Source: Clostridiales bacterium (lineage in GTDB: Bacteria; Bacillota; Clostridia; Christensenellales; Pumilibacteraceae). From it: DNA of 61,098 nucleotides. The stretch lies in assembly GCA_031276725.1 (NCBI GenBank), contig JAISMM010000005.1, forward strand, positions 1 through 61,098. Direction: 5' to 3'. A program made the translations under genes and the position numbers. Under the pieces are notes generated by a model. That model was not told where the DNA came from, searched no databases, and worked only from the letters and a program-made list of their open reading frames with translations. Positions 44,165 to 52,131 of the stretch are shown one piece after another (the stretch's first letter is position 1; every line of letters begins with the position of its first letter).

Positions 44165-44718
44165 ACCGCAACGTCCTCCTTATTAGGTATCAATTTATAT
44201 TCCGTCAAAATGTTGGCGTGGGTTATTATCCGCAGGGCCTGCCCCGGAACAAGCTCCGGCATAGTAACGGTGTGTTCCACGAGCACCGACCGCCGCGTAA
44301 TGTCCTCGCGCTTTAAGGGGCGGGCGTCCACGACCATAGTGTAAAAAAATACTCCGTCTTTCATAACCTCCGCGCGGTCGAATTCCAAAAATTTGACGTA
44401 AGAGGCGTCCTTTAAGCCCGTTTCCATATCGCGCAGCATTTTGACGTACTTGCGCGTAAGCCGGTACTTGATCGAAAAAAAGAACATAGAATACACCGCC
44501 GTTATAACGGACGCGATTATCGCCGCCGCCGTCGTAAGCCCTTTTAGGGAGCGGTCGCGGAAAACGTTGACCCGATAGACGCTCACGCCGATAAGAACGC
44601 CGACAAGAATAAGGTACGCCGCAAAAATCCCCAGCCACGTGAGGAACAAAACCCGCTTTTCGCGGCGCGCGGCGGACTTTTCGCCGTCGCTGATTACGCT
44701 GACCCATTCTTGCGTCAT
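44161..44718 (-). CDS. Two-span membrane protein, unknown
   Basis: 185 residues with two transmembrane helices (about residues 26-48 and 61-83) and a cytoplasmic C-terminal domain (SYVKFLEFDRAEVMKDGVFF, HTVTMPELVPGQALRIITHA) that is probably beta-rich. No family recognised. First gene of the unit with the ACT and PFL genes, with GGAGAAG before the ATG and a promoter at 44810-44837. Confidence 0.7.
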   Translation of the reverse strand: MTQEWVSVISDGEKSAARREKRVLFLTWLGIFAAYLILVGVLIGVSVYRVNVFRDRSLKGLTTAAAIIASVITAVYSMFFFSIKYRLTRKYVKMLRDMETGLKDASYVKFLEFDRAEVMKDGVFFYTMVVDARPLKREDITRRSVLVEHTVTMPELVPGQALRIITHANILTEYKLIPNKEDVAV

Positions 44719-44809
44719 AACTTCTCCGTTTTTTGCAAAGCGGCAACTAGCGGCGACGGTACGGGCTACGCCCGCCCGAACGCCTATCCCCGCCGCTCCG
44801 CCGTTATAT

Positions 44810-44837
44810 AGTATAGCACACTTTACAACTTTTGCAA
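44810..44837 (-). promoter_or_regulatory. Promoter of the membrane protein-ACT-PFL unit
   Basis: On the minus strand, TTGCAA (44837-44832), a 16-base spacer and TATACT (44815-44810). The leader would be about 85 bases. It is back to back with the dnaD promoter. Confidence 0.6.
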
Positions 44838-44910
44838 AACATTTTGAGCGTTTTTTTTGGGACGGCTTTCGGACGGCGGCGCGGACAAAAAATCATACTC
44901 GTAAAAACGC

Positions 44911-44939
44911 TTGAAATGTTGCCCGATTTATGCTATAAT
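44911..44939 (+). promoter_or_regulatory. Promoter of the dnaD-like gene, near-leaderless
   Basis: TTGAAA (44911-44916), 17-base spacer, TATAAT (44934-44939). The ATG at 44949 is only nine bases after the -10 box, so the leader is at most about five bases and no ribosome binding site is present. Confidence 0.8.
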
Positions 44940-44948
44940 AATAGTCCT

Positions 44949-46376
44949 ATGCCGTTTTCAAGATTGTCGCCCGAGCTTAACGACCGGCGCAAAATCACGC
45001 TCGACAACGTGTTTGTGCAGGAATATATGCCCTTCGCTCCGGAGGGTTACCTTAAAGTCTACCTTATGGGGCTGGCGCTCGCGTCGGCGGGCGATTCTAA
45101 CGAGCTCGATACGCTGGCTATGCTCCTTAACGCGGACACGCCGTTCGTGTTGGAGGCGTTTTCGTATTGGCAGGGTATGGGGCTTGTGAATATGACGCTC
45201 GAACCGCATTCGGTGGAGTATTTGCCCGTGATTCCGCAGTCGGCGCGGGTGAAAAAATTCAGCAAGGAAAAGTACAAGGATTTTAACGACCAACTTCACG
45301 TAATGATAAAGGACAGGCAAATTTTGCCGCCCGAATACAACGAATACTACGGCCTTATGGAGGCTTATAATATCGAGGACAAGGCGCTGTTGACCGTAAT
45401 CGGCTACTGCATACGCCAAAAGGGGCCGGCCATAACATACCCCTACGTTTTGGCGGTGGCAAAGAACCTTGCCCGCGAGGGATGCATAACGTACGACCGC
45501 GTTCAGGAAAAGCTGTCGCAGTACGACCTTTACGACAAGGATCTGCGCGCCGTGCTTAAAGCGCTCGGGCTTAAACGCGGGGCGGATCACAACGACCGCC
45601 ATATGCTGTTGAAGTGGAAAAACGAATACGGCTTCCCTATGGAGGTCATTATGAACGTCGCCAAAAAGGTCAAGAAGGGCGGCATAACCACGCTCGATAT
45701 GCTGTTGGGCCGCTACTACGAAAACCGCCTGCTGTCGATAAAGGAAATCGATGGCTTTAACGAAAACCGCGAAAAGCTGTACGCCCTCACCCGCTCCGTG
45801 CTTAAAATTTTGGGGCTTCGGTACGACCAACTCGACTATATAATCGAAACCTACGTAACGGGCTGGATAGCTATGGGCTTTACGCACGCCCTCTTAGAAA
45901 AAATCGCGGACTACTGTTTTAGGCGCGGCGTGCGCGACCTTGAAAGTATGAACGCCGCCGTCGCCAAATTCTATAAGCAGGGGCTTATCACCGAGGAGAG
46001 CCTCGACGCGTTCCTGCGCGAGACGTTCGCGTTCGATTCGCAAATCAAAAGGCTGTTCGACATTATGAATTTGCAACGGCCCGTAAGTCAGCGCGACCGC
46101 GAATTCTACCGCACGTGGACGGACTCGTGGAAGCTAAGCGCGGAATTGTTAGAACACGCCGCGTCGCTTTCGGGCGACAAAACGAATCCCGTGGGCTATA
46201 TGAATTCGGTACTGTCGAATTGGTATTCGCGCGGCGTAACCACCGTGCGCGAGGCCGGCAGCCGACCCGAAAACGGCGGCGCGGCGGCGGCGCAAAACGA
46301 GTCGTTCGTGTCGCGGGAATTGTCCCAAGAGGAATTGCTGGCAATGTTCGACCGACTCGACGATAAGGACATTTAG
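44949..46376 (+). CDS. DnaD-domain replication protein
   Basis: 475 residues with an N-terminal winged-helix-like region (VFVQEYMPFAPEGYLKVYLMGL, ADTPFVLEAFSYWQGMGLVNM) and two DnaB2/DnaD-type segments, the second ending in a conserved YxxG-like stretch (VGYMNSVLSNWYSRGVTT). DnaD-like proteins help load the replicative helicase in Firmicutes. The ATG at 44949 is chosen because the promoter lies directly in front; the frame is open upstream, but that would include the promoter. dnaI-like gene follows by two bases. Confidence 0.88.
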   Translation: MPFSRLSPELNDRRKITLDNVFVQEYMPFAPEGYLKVYLMGLALASAGDSNELDTLAMLLNADTPFVLEAFSYWQGMGLVNMTLEPHSVEYLPVIPQSARVKKFSKEKYKDFNDQLHVMIKDRQILPPEYNEYYGLMEAYNIEDKALLTVIGYCIRQKGPAITYPYVLAVAKNLAREGCITYDRVQEKLSQYDLYDKDLRAVLKALGLKRGADHNDRHMLLKWKNEYGFPMEVIMNVAKKVKKGGITTLDMLLGRYYENRLLSIKEIDGFNENREKLYALTRSVLKILGLRYDQLDYIIETYVTGWIAMGFTHALLEKIADYCFRRGVRDLESMNAAVAKFYKQGLITEESLDAFLRETFAFDSQIKRLFDIMNLQRPVSQRDREFYRTWTDSWKLSAELLEHAASLSGDKTNPVGYMNSVLSNWYSRGVTTVREAGSRPENGGAAAAQNESFVSRELSQEELLAMFDRLDDKDI

Positions 46377-46378
46377 CT

Positions 46379-47290
46379 ATGACGTATAAACGTGCGGTAC
46401 AAGAAATCGCGCGAAGGCGCGAAGCGGAGCTATTTAACGCGCGATCTCTTTTCGAGGACGCGCTGCGCGCTAATTCCGCGCTTTTGACCGCCGAAACAAA
46501 AATCCGCGCCGTCGAGCTCGCCGAGGTCAAGGGCGCAAAAACCGACCGCAAGGAGCTTGAACGGCTAAAAAAAGAGAGGGCGGCGGTTTTGGCGTCTATG
46601 GGGCTTACCGACGCGGTTCTGAATCCCCCGCCGCGCTGTAAGCTGTGCGGCGATACGGGGCTTAACAGGGACGGCTCGCCGTGCGCCTGCGCCAAAAAAC
46701 TCGCGATCGACGGCGAAAATCCTATCGGAATACCCCTGCGCGACTTTGCCGACGCCCGCTTTACCGACAAAAACGAGTCGGCGAACGCGGTCAATCAAAG
46801 AGTGTTCGCGGCGGTTCAAAAAATAACGGAGCAGTTCCCCGCCAACAAAAAGCGCGACATAACGGTTTTGGGGGCGCCGGGGACGGGCAAAACGTTCTTG
46901 GCGGGCTGCGCGGCGAACGCGCTTTTGGGGCGCGGCGCGTCCGTTTTGGCTATAACGGCGTTCGACTTTGTGAACAGAATGCTGTCGTACCACACCACGT
47001 TCGACGACAAAAAGCTATCGTTTATATCGCCGGTGCTCGACTGCGACCTGCTTATAATCGACGACCTCGGCACCGAAAGTATTCTAAAAAACATAACCCT
47101 CGAATACCTGTTCACCGTTATTAACGAGCGTATGTACGGCGACAAATTGACGCTTATAACGACTAATCTTAGTAAGGACGCGCTTTTGACCCGCTACGGC
47201 GAGCGCGTTTACAGCCGCCTGTGCGACAAAAATCTGTCGCTTTTGTGCGTTCTTACGGGCGGCGACGTGCGCCGCGCGGAGGCAAGATAA
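46379..47290 (+). CDS. DnaI/DnaC-like helicase loader ATPase
   Basis: 303-residue AAA+ protein. The N-terminal part is helical and basic, with a zinc-type cluster (CKLCGDTGLN, CAC). The ATPase has Walker A LGAPGTGKTFLAG, Walker B LLIIDDLGTE and sensor LITTNLSKD. DnaI-type loaders place DnaB on single-stranded DNA. It is coupled to the DnaD-like gene upstream, matching the Firmicute dnaB-dnaI arrangement. The C-terminus is short and basic. The next gene starts 4 bases after the stop. Confidence 0.92.
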   Translation: MTYKRAVQEIARRREAELFNARSLFEDALRANSALLTAETKIRAVELAEVKGAKTDRKELERLKKERAAVLASMGLTDAVLNPPPRCKLCGDTGLNRDGSPCACAKKLAIDGENPIGIPLRDFADARFTDKNESANAVNQRVFAAVQKITEQFPANKKRDITVLGAPGTGKTFLAGCAANALLGRGASVLAITAFDFVNRMLSYHTTFDDKKLSFISPVLDCDLLIIDDLGTESILKNITLEYLFTVINERMYGDKLTLITTNLSKDALLTRYGERVYSRLCDKNLSLLCVLTGGDVRRAEAR

Positions 47291-47294
47291 ACAG

Positions 47295-48341
47295 ATGAAA
47301 CAAACAAAAACCGACGCATTCCGACATTCGGCGACATATTCCGACACATTCCGACATTCGGCGGCGCGTTCCGACGCATTCCGACATTCGGCGACGCGTT
47401 CCGACGTATTCCGACATTCGGCGACATATTCCGACGCATTCCGACATTCCGCGACGCATTCCGACATTCCGCGACATTCGGCGACATATTCCGACATTCG
47501 GCGACATTCGGCGACGCGTTCCGACGAGTTACCGCAAAATACTACAAAATTCGACACTCATACGCATACCGATTTTTCGCCCGACGGGTGCGAAACGCCC
47601 CGCAAGCTTATCGAAACGGCAATCGACTCGGGGCTTACGCACATATGTATAACCGACCATACGGACATTATGACGGTGGGAAGCTCCGGCGAGGGCGTTA
47701 CCGACCTTGCCGCCTACGCCGCCGCCGTCCGCGCGCTCAAAAACGAGTACGCCGACCGCATATACGTGAGCGTCGGGATCGAGTGCGGCCACACGCGCGC
47801 CAACGAACAAAAGAACGCCGCTCTGCTTAAAGACGCCGGCATAGAGTACGTTATAAATTCGGTGCACGAGGTGAACGGCTCGGATATATATCTTGACTCG
47901 CACTATATGAACCGCTCAAAACGGAATGTCTATACCGAATATTTAGAGGCGGTTTTGCAAAGCCTTTACGCGCCGTACAAGTTCGCCGCGCTCGGCCACG
48001 CGGGCTATATGTCGCGCCGCGCCCCCTACGCCGACAACGCCCTGACCTACTCCGAATTTCCCGTCCTTACCGACGCCGTAATCGACCGCCTTATCAAAAC
48101 CGAAACGATTCTAGAAATCAACACGGCGCGCGGACGCTCCGCGTCGGCGGTTCTGCCCGACCCCTCGGTACTCGCCCGCTACTACGAAAGGGGCGGCCGC
48201 CTTGTAACGCTCGGATCGGACGCCCACCGCATAAGCGAGCTTTGCCGCGGCTTTGACGGGGCTAGAATTTTAGCCCGCGGCATAGGCTTTACCGAATTTA
48301 CGCTTATACAAAACGACAATTTTAAGGCCGTGAGGATTTAG
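47295..48341 (+). CDS. PHP-domain (histidinol-phosphatase-like) protein with N-terminal tandem repeats
   Basis: 348 residues. Residues 85-348 are a PHP phosphoesterase of the HisJ-like type: FDTHTHTDFSPDG (metal ligands), ICITDHTDIM, GIECGH, LGHAGYM and TLGSDAHRISELC. It may hydrolyse histidinol phosphate or another phosphate ester. Residues 9-78 are seven 10-residue repeats of the form FRHSATxSDx, absent from normal PHP proteins, which begin at the DTHTH strand. The only good start is the ATG at 47295, preceded by GGAGGC, so the repeats should be translated as an Arg/His/Ser-rich tail. Confidence 0.85.
   Translation: MKQTKTDAFRHSATYSDTFRHSAARSDAFRHSATRSDVFRHSATYSDAFRHSATHSDIPRHSATYSDIRRHSATRSDELPQNTTKFDTHTHTDFSPDGCETPRKLIETAIDSGLTHICITDHTDIMTVGSSGEGVTDLAAYAAAVRALKNEYADRIYVSVGIECGHTRANEQKNAALLKDAGIEYVINSVHEVNGSDIYLDSHYMNRSKRNVYTEYLEAVLQSLYAPYKFAALGHAGYMSRRAPYADNALTYSEFPVLTDAVIDRLIKTETILEINTARGRSASAVLPDPSVLARYYERGGRLVTLGSDAHRISELCRGFDGARILARGIGFTEFTLIQNDNFKAVRI
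47319..47528 (+). repeat. Seven-copy 30-bp in-frame minisatellite
   Basis: ATTCCGACATTCGGCGACAT-type units repeat with a 30-base period, seven times, inside the first 80 codons of the PHP gene. The first four units are nearly identical; the last three are more diverged. A smaller CCGACATTCGGCGACATT sub-repeat is visible at the end. Copy number could vary by slippage without breaking the frame. Confidence 0.85.
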
Positions 48342-48348
48342 CGCCGCT

Positions 48349-49608
48349 ATGGACAAAACCGAAAAAAAAGAAACGCCCGCGCCCCTTGGCGGGGCCGGAC
48401 AAAAGCGACGCGCCAAAAGCGGAAACAACGCCGACGCGCCGTCCGCGCCGACCGAACAACCGTCCGTATCGGGCAACACGCCGTTCGCACAGGGCAACAC
48501 GCCGCCCACGCCGACCGAACAACCGTTCGCACAGGGCAACACGCCGCCCACGCCGACCGAACAACCGTTCGCACAGGGCAACACGCCGCCCGCGCCGACC
48601 GAACAACCGTTCGCACAGGGCGACACGCCGTTCGCTCCGACCTCTACGCCGTCCGCGCTGACCGAACAACCGTTCGCACAGGGCAACGCGCCGTCCGCGC
48701 CGACCGCCACGCCGTCCGCACAGGGCAACACGCCGTTCGCGCCGACCGCCGTGCCGTCCGCGCCGACCGAACAACCGTTCGCACAGGGCAACGCGCCGTT
48801 CGTATCGGGCAAGAGATTCGCCGCGCCCGCCGCGCTCAAAAAAGACCTTAAAGCCGTATGGCTCGACATAGCCTGCGTAACGCTTATCGCGCTCGCGTGC
48901 ATCACCTGCCCGATCGACTGGCTCGCAAAATATACGGGCAAAAATCTCGCCGCCGCGCTCATCCGCTTTGCGTTCGGCGGCGCGGGCGTCGTCATTATGC
49001 TCCGTTCGGGCTTTTCCGCCTACCTAAAAAATTTCAGGCTATCGCGCCGAAATGCCGTTACGGTCATAGCCGCCCTCGCGATCGCCGTCAACAACTTCCC
49101 CGTAATCGGGTCGGCGACGGGCGCGGTCGTATTCGACGCCGCCGCCGCCGAATACGCCGCCTACGCCGCCTTCTGCCTTTCGATCGGCTTTTTCGAGGAA
49201 GTCTTTTTTCGCGGCCTCGTTTTCGCCCTCTCGCTTAAACTTTTTAACGCCGCAAAATCGGGCGTCTTTAAGGCGATTCTTACCTCCTCGCTCATATTCG
49301 GACTCGTTCACCTCGTCAACCTGTTCGGCGGCGCGGGCGGCGGCGCCGTCGCCCTGCAAGTCGGCTACGCCTCTCTGACCGGCGCCGTCTGCGCTCTCCT
49401 CCTCTACCGTACCCGCTCGCTCCTCTGGCCCGTCCTCTTTCACACCCTCTACGACGTCGGCGGTCTCGCCCTCGGCTCCGTCGCCTCCGGCGCCGCCTGG
49501 GACGCCTACACAATTACCCTCACCGCCCTCCTCGCCCTCGCCGCAACCGCCTACTTCGTCTACGACTTTATCAAACGCCCCGCCGAGGAAACCTCCGAAC
49601 AAGTTTAG
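48349..49608 (+). CDS. CPBP-family intramembrane protease with Pro/Thr-rich repeat tail
   Basis: 419 residues. Residues about 30-154 are low-complexity repeats built from 7-residue modules (NTPPTPT, EQPFAQG). From residue 165 on it is a multi-span membrane protein with all three CPBP motifs intact: FFEEVFFRG, FGLVHLVN and LLWPVLFHTLYDVGG. It would be a membrane glutamic protease, with the repeats as a flexible cytoplasmic N-terminal linker. Contrast the damaged CPBP gene at 463-1044. The gene starts seven bases after the PHP gene and uses unusually C-rich codons near the 3' end. Confidence 0.85.
   Translation: MDKTEKKETPAPLGGAGQKRRAKSGNNADAPSAPTEQPSVSGNTPFAQGNTPPTPTEQPFAQGNTPPTPTEQPFAQGNTPPAPTEQPFAQGDTPFAPTSTPSALTEQPFAQGNAPSAPTATPSAQGNTPFAPTAVPSAPTEQPFAQGNAPFVSGKRFAAPAALKKDLKAVWLDIACVTLIALACITCPIDWLAKYTGKNLAAALIRFAFGGAGVVIMLRSGFSAYLKNFRLSRRNAVTVIAALAIAVNNFPVIGSATGAVVFDAAAAEYAAYAAFCLSIGFFEEVFFRGLVFALSLKLFNAAKSGVFKAILTSSLIFGLVHLVNLFGGAGGGAVALQVGYASLTGAVCALLLYRTRSLLWPVLFHTLYDVGGLALGSVASGAAWDAYTITLTALLALAATAYFVYDFIKRPAEETSEQV
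48436..48810 (+). repeat. In-frame 21-bp-module repeats in the CPBP gene
   Basis: Units of 21 and 42 bases (AACACGCCGCCCACGCCGAC then CGAACAACCGTTCGCACAGG) alternate, with three near-identical 42-base copies at about 48496-48621. All are multiples of three, so length changes keep the frame. Confidence 0.8.
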
Positions 49609-49639
49609 GCGACCTTAAAGCGCCGCACTTATTCGGAGC

Positions 49640-49925
49640 TTTCCGAGGGGAATTGCTTTGGGCGCACAACGTTGCCGTAGCGCGGCAAACAAACAACCGC
49701 CCCGCCGCATTCGGACATTGCCAAAATTCCTTTCCCTAAAAATTTGCCCGCCGCGTTCGGACATCCCCCAAAATTCCCTTCCCTAAAAATTTGCCCGCCG
49801 CGTTCGGCGTATCCCCAAAATTCCCCTCTATGGAGGGGTGGCGGCGTAGCCGACGGGGTGGTTGCTTGCGGCGGGGCAATTGCTTGCGACGGGGTGGTTG
49901 CTTGCGACGGGGCGCCGCCTTTGCC
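49640..49925. repeat. Dispersed repeats upstream of rarA
   Basis: The 386-base gap 49609-49994 has a complete forward unit at about 49817-49866. Before it lies a tandem pair (AAAATTCCTTTCCCTAAAAA and AAAATTCCCTTCCCTAAAAA, followed by TTTGCCCGCCGCGTTCGG). After it come repeated TTGCTTGCGACGGGGTGGTT-like fragments to about 49925. No gene is present. Confidence 0.65.
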
Positions 49926-49959
49926 GGCGGGGCGATTGCGGCGACGCGCTAAAAATCGC

Positions 49960-49988
49960 TTGCAAGTTACCGCGAATAATGATATAAT
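49960..49988 (+). promoter_or_regulatory. rarA promoter, leaderless arrangement
   Basis: TTGCAA (49960-49965), 17-base spacer, TATAAT (49983-49988). The ATG at 49995 begins at the predicted +1 position, so the message should start with the initiation codon. Confidence 0.8.
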
Positions 49989-49994
49989 TACAAT

Positions 49995-51293
49995 ATGGAT
50001 TTGTTCGATTTTTCGCCCGAATATAAAGGAGCGGCGCCGCTTGCCGAAAGAATGCGCCCGAGGAGCCTCGACGGCTTTTTGGGTCAAAAGCACATATTGT
50101 TCGACGGCTCGCTTTTGATGCGGGCGATAAAGGCGGACAAGCTGGGCAGCTGCATATTTTTCGGGCCGCCGGGGACGGGCAAGACGACGCTCGCGGGCAT
50201 TATAGCCGAAACGACGAACGGCGAATTTGTAAAGCTGAACGCGGTTTCGTCGGGCGTGGCGGACGCCAAAGCCGTCATCGAAAAGGCGAAAAACTGCTTA
50301 AAGCTGTACAACAAGCGCACGTACCTGCTTTTGGACGAGTGCCACCGTTGGAGCAAGGCGCAATCCGATTGCGTTTTGGGCGCGATGGAGGACGGAAGTA
50401 TAATTTTTATAGGCTCGACGACCGAAAATCCCAATATCGCCATGACGCGGGCGATCGTTTCGCGTTGCCGCGTTTTCGAGCTGAAAAGCCTTACGGACGC
50501 GGACGTATCAGAGGGGCTTAACAAGGCGCTTACCGACAAGGAGCGTGGTCTCGGCAACCTAAAAATCGCCGTGGACGCGGACGCCCTCAATCACTTTGCG
50601 TGGGGCGCTAACGGCGATATGCGAAACGCGCTTAACGCCTTAGAGCTCGCGTACCTGTCGACGCCGCCCGCCGCCGACGGGACTATCCGCATAACGCGCG
50701 CCGTCGCCGAGCAATCGGTTCAACGCAAGTCGATTTCGGTCGACGAGTCCATGTACTACGATATGATAAGCGCGTTTTGCAAATCCCTGCGCGGCAGCGA
50801 CCCGGACGCCGCGCTTTATTGGGCGTTCCGTCTTATCGAGGCGGGCTGCGACCCGCTTTTGCCGTTCCGGCGTCTGCTCGCCCACGCGAGCGAGGACGTG
50901 GGACTTGCCGACAGCAACGCCCTTAACGTGTGCGTAAACGCGTATCTCGCTTTCGAGCGTATGGGACTGCCCGAGGGAGCCTTGCCGCTTGCCCACGCCG
51001 TAATCTACGTTTGCGCCGCGCCGAAATCGAATTCGGTCGTTACGGCAAAGGACGCCGCCATAGCCGCCGCGCGCAACGGCGGCGACGACAAGGTGCCGCA
51101 CTATTTGCGCGACCGCTCGTATCCGCGCCCCGAAGACGACGGCTCGCAGTACAAATATCCGCACGATTACGGCGGCTACTGCGCCCAGCAATACCTGCCC
51201 GACTCGTTAAAGAACGCCCGCTTTTATAACCCGTCGGATAACGGCGCCGAGGCGGAAATTAAAAAATTCCTGCAAAAAATAAAAAATTTATAA
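49995..51293 (+). CDS. rarA: Replication-associated recombination protein A
   Basis: 432-residue AAA+ ATPase of the RarA/MgsA/WRNIP1 family, acting at stalled replication forks. It has the family start (AAPLAERMRPRSLDGFLGQKHIL), Walker A FGPPGTGKTTLAG, Walker B YLLLDECHRW, sensor GSTTENPNIAM and a C-terminal tetramerisation domain ending YPHDYGGYCAQQYLPD. The sequence is complete. No ribosome binding site is present because the promoter abuts the ATG. Confidence 0.95.
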   Translation: MDLFDFSPEYKGAAPLAERMRPRSLDGFLGQKHILFDGSLLMRAIKADKLGSCIFFGPPGTGKTTLAGIIAETTNGEFVKLNAVSSGVADAKAVIEKAKNCLKLYNKRTYLLLDECHRWSKAQSDCVLGAMEDGSIIFIGSTTENPNIAMTRAIVSRCRVFELKSLTDADVSEGLNKALTDKERGLGNLKIAVDADALNHFAWGANGDMRNALNALELAYLSTPPAADGTIRITRAVAEQSVQRKSISVDESMYYDMISAFCKSLRGSDPDAALYWAFRLIEAGCDPLLPFRRLLAHASEDVGLADSNALNVCVNAYLAFERMGLPEGALPLAHAVIYVCAAPKSNSVVTAKDAAIAAARNGGDDKVPHYLRDRSYPRPEDDGSQYKYPHDYGGYCAQQYLPDSLKNARFYNPSDNGAEAEIKKFLQKIKNL

Positions 51294-51309
51294 AACCGCC
51301 TCAAAACGC

Positions 51310-51340
51310 TTGACAAAACGGCGGGGGGGGGTAGTATTAT
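51310..51340 (+). promoter_or_regulatory. Promoter with a 9-base G tract in its spacer
   Basis: TTGACA at 51310-51315 is followed by a spacer containing nine consecutive G (51323-51331) and then overlapping -10 candidates, TAGTAT (51332, spacing 16) and TATTAT (51335, spacing 19). The next gene starts at 51376 with its own AAGGAG. Confidence 0.65.
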
Positions 51341-51375
51341 TAATATACGGGTATAGCATAAAGGAGAATAAAATA

Positions 51376-52131
51376 ATGCTGACAATCAAAAATCTGTCAA
51401 AATCGTATTCAAGCAGCGAGGTTAAAGCGCTCGACGGCGTTTCGCTCGAATTAAAGCCGGGCGAGATATTCGGCTTTTTAGGCCCCAACGGCGCGGGCAA
51501 AACGACCGCCATAAAGATTGTAACGGGCATTTTGCCGTTTGAGCAAGGCTCCGTTTCGATAGCGGGCCGCGACATAAAAACCGACCCGATAGCGGCCAAG
51601 CGCGAAATCGGATTCGTTCCCGACACGCACATAATCTACGACAAGCTGACGGGGCGCGAATACGTGGATTTTATGGCGGACGTTTACGGCGTGCCGCTTG
51701 CCGATCGCGGCGCGAGGGCCGAAAAGCTGTTAAAACTGTTCGCGCTTACGGACTCGTTCGACGCGCCTATAAAAACGTACTCGCACGGTATGAAGCAAAA
51801 AATCAACATTATCGGCGCGCTTATCCACAACCCCAAGCTGTGGATTTTGGACGAGCCGATGACGGGACTCGACCCCAATTCCGCGTTCGTCCTAAAAGAG
51901 CTTATGCGCGAGCATTGCGAGGCGGGCAACACCGTGTTTTTCTCGACGCACGTGTTGGAGGTCGCCGAAAAAATTTGCGACCGCGTGGCGATAATCGTCA
52001 AGGGCAAAATCGTCGTAACCGGGAGCGTCGCCGAGCTTAAAAGTATGTCGAAAGAATCGTCGCTCGAAGAGATTTTCCTCTCCGTAGCGGGCGACGGCTC
52101 GTTTAAACTGGGGACGGGAGAGGCGCTATGA
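51376..52131 (+). CDS. ABC exporter ATP-binding protein
   Basis: 251 residues with Walker A LGPNGAGKTTAIK, signature SHGMKQKINIIGAL (a YSHGMKQ variant of LSGGQ), Walker B LWILDEPMTGLDP and H-loop FSTHVLE. The SHGMKQ form is typical of ABC-2 exporters of the BcrA/YtrB/EcsA kind. ATG at 51376 is preceded by AAGGAGA. It is coupled to the permease gene through an ATGA overlap. Substrate unknown; promoter spacer may be phase-variable. Confidence 0.92.
   Translation: MLTIKNLSKSYSSSEVKALDGVSLELKPGEIFGFLGPNGAGKTTAIKIVTGILPFEQGSVSIAGRDIKTDPIAAKREIGFVPDTHIIYDKLTGREYVDFMADVYGVPLADRGARAEKLLKLFALTDSFDAPIKTYSHGMKQKINIIGALIHNPKLWILDEPMTGLDPNSAFVLKELMREHCEAGNTVFFSTHVLEVAEKICDRVAIIVKGKIVVTGSVAELKSMSKESSLEEIFLSVAGDGSFKLGTGEAL

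Noticed and set aside
44832..44948. 39-residue N-terminal extension of the DnaD-like protein
   Set aside because: It would span the promoter at 44911-44939.
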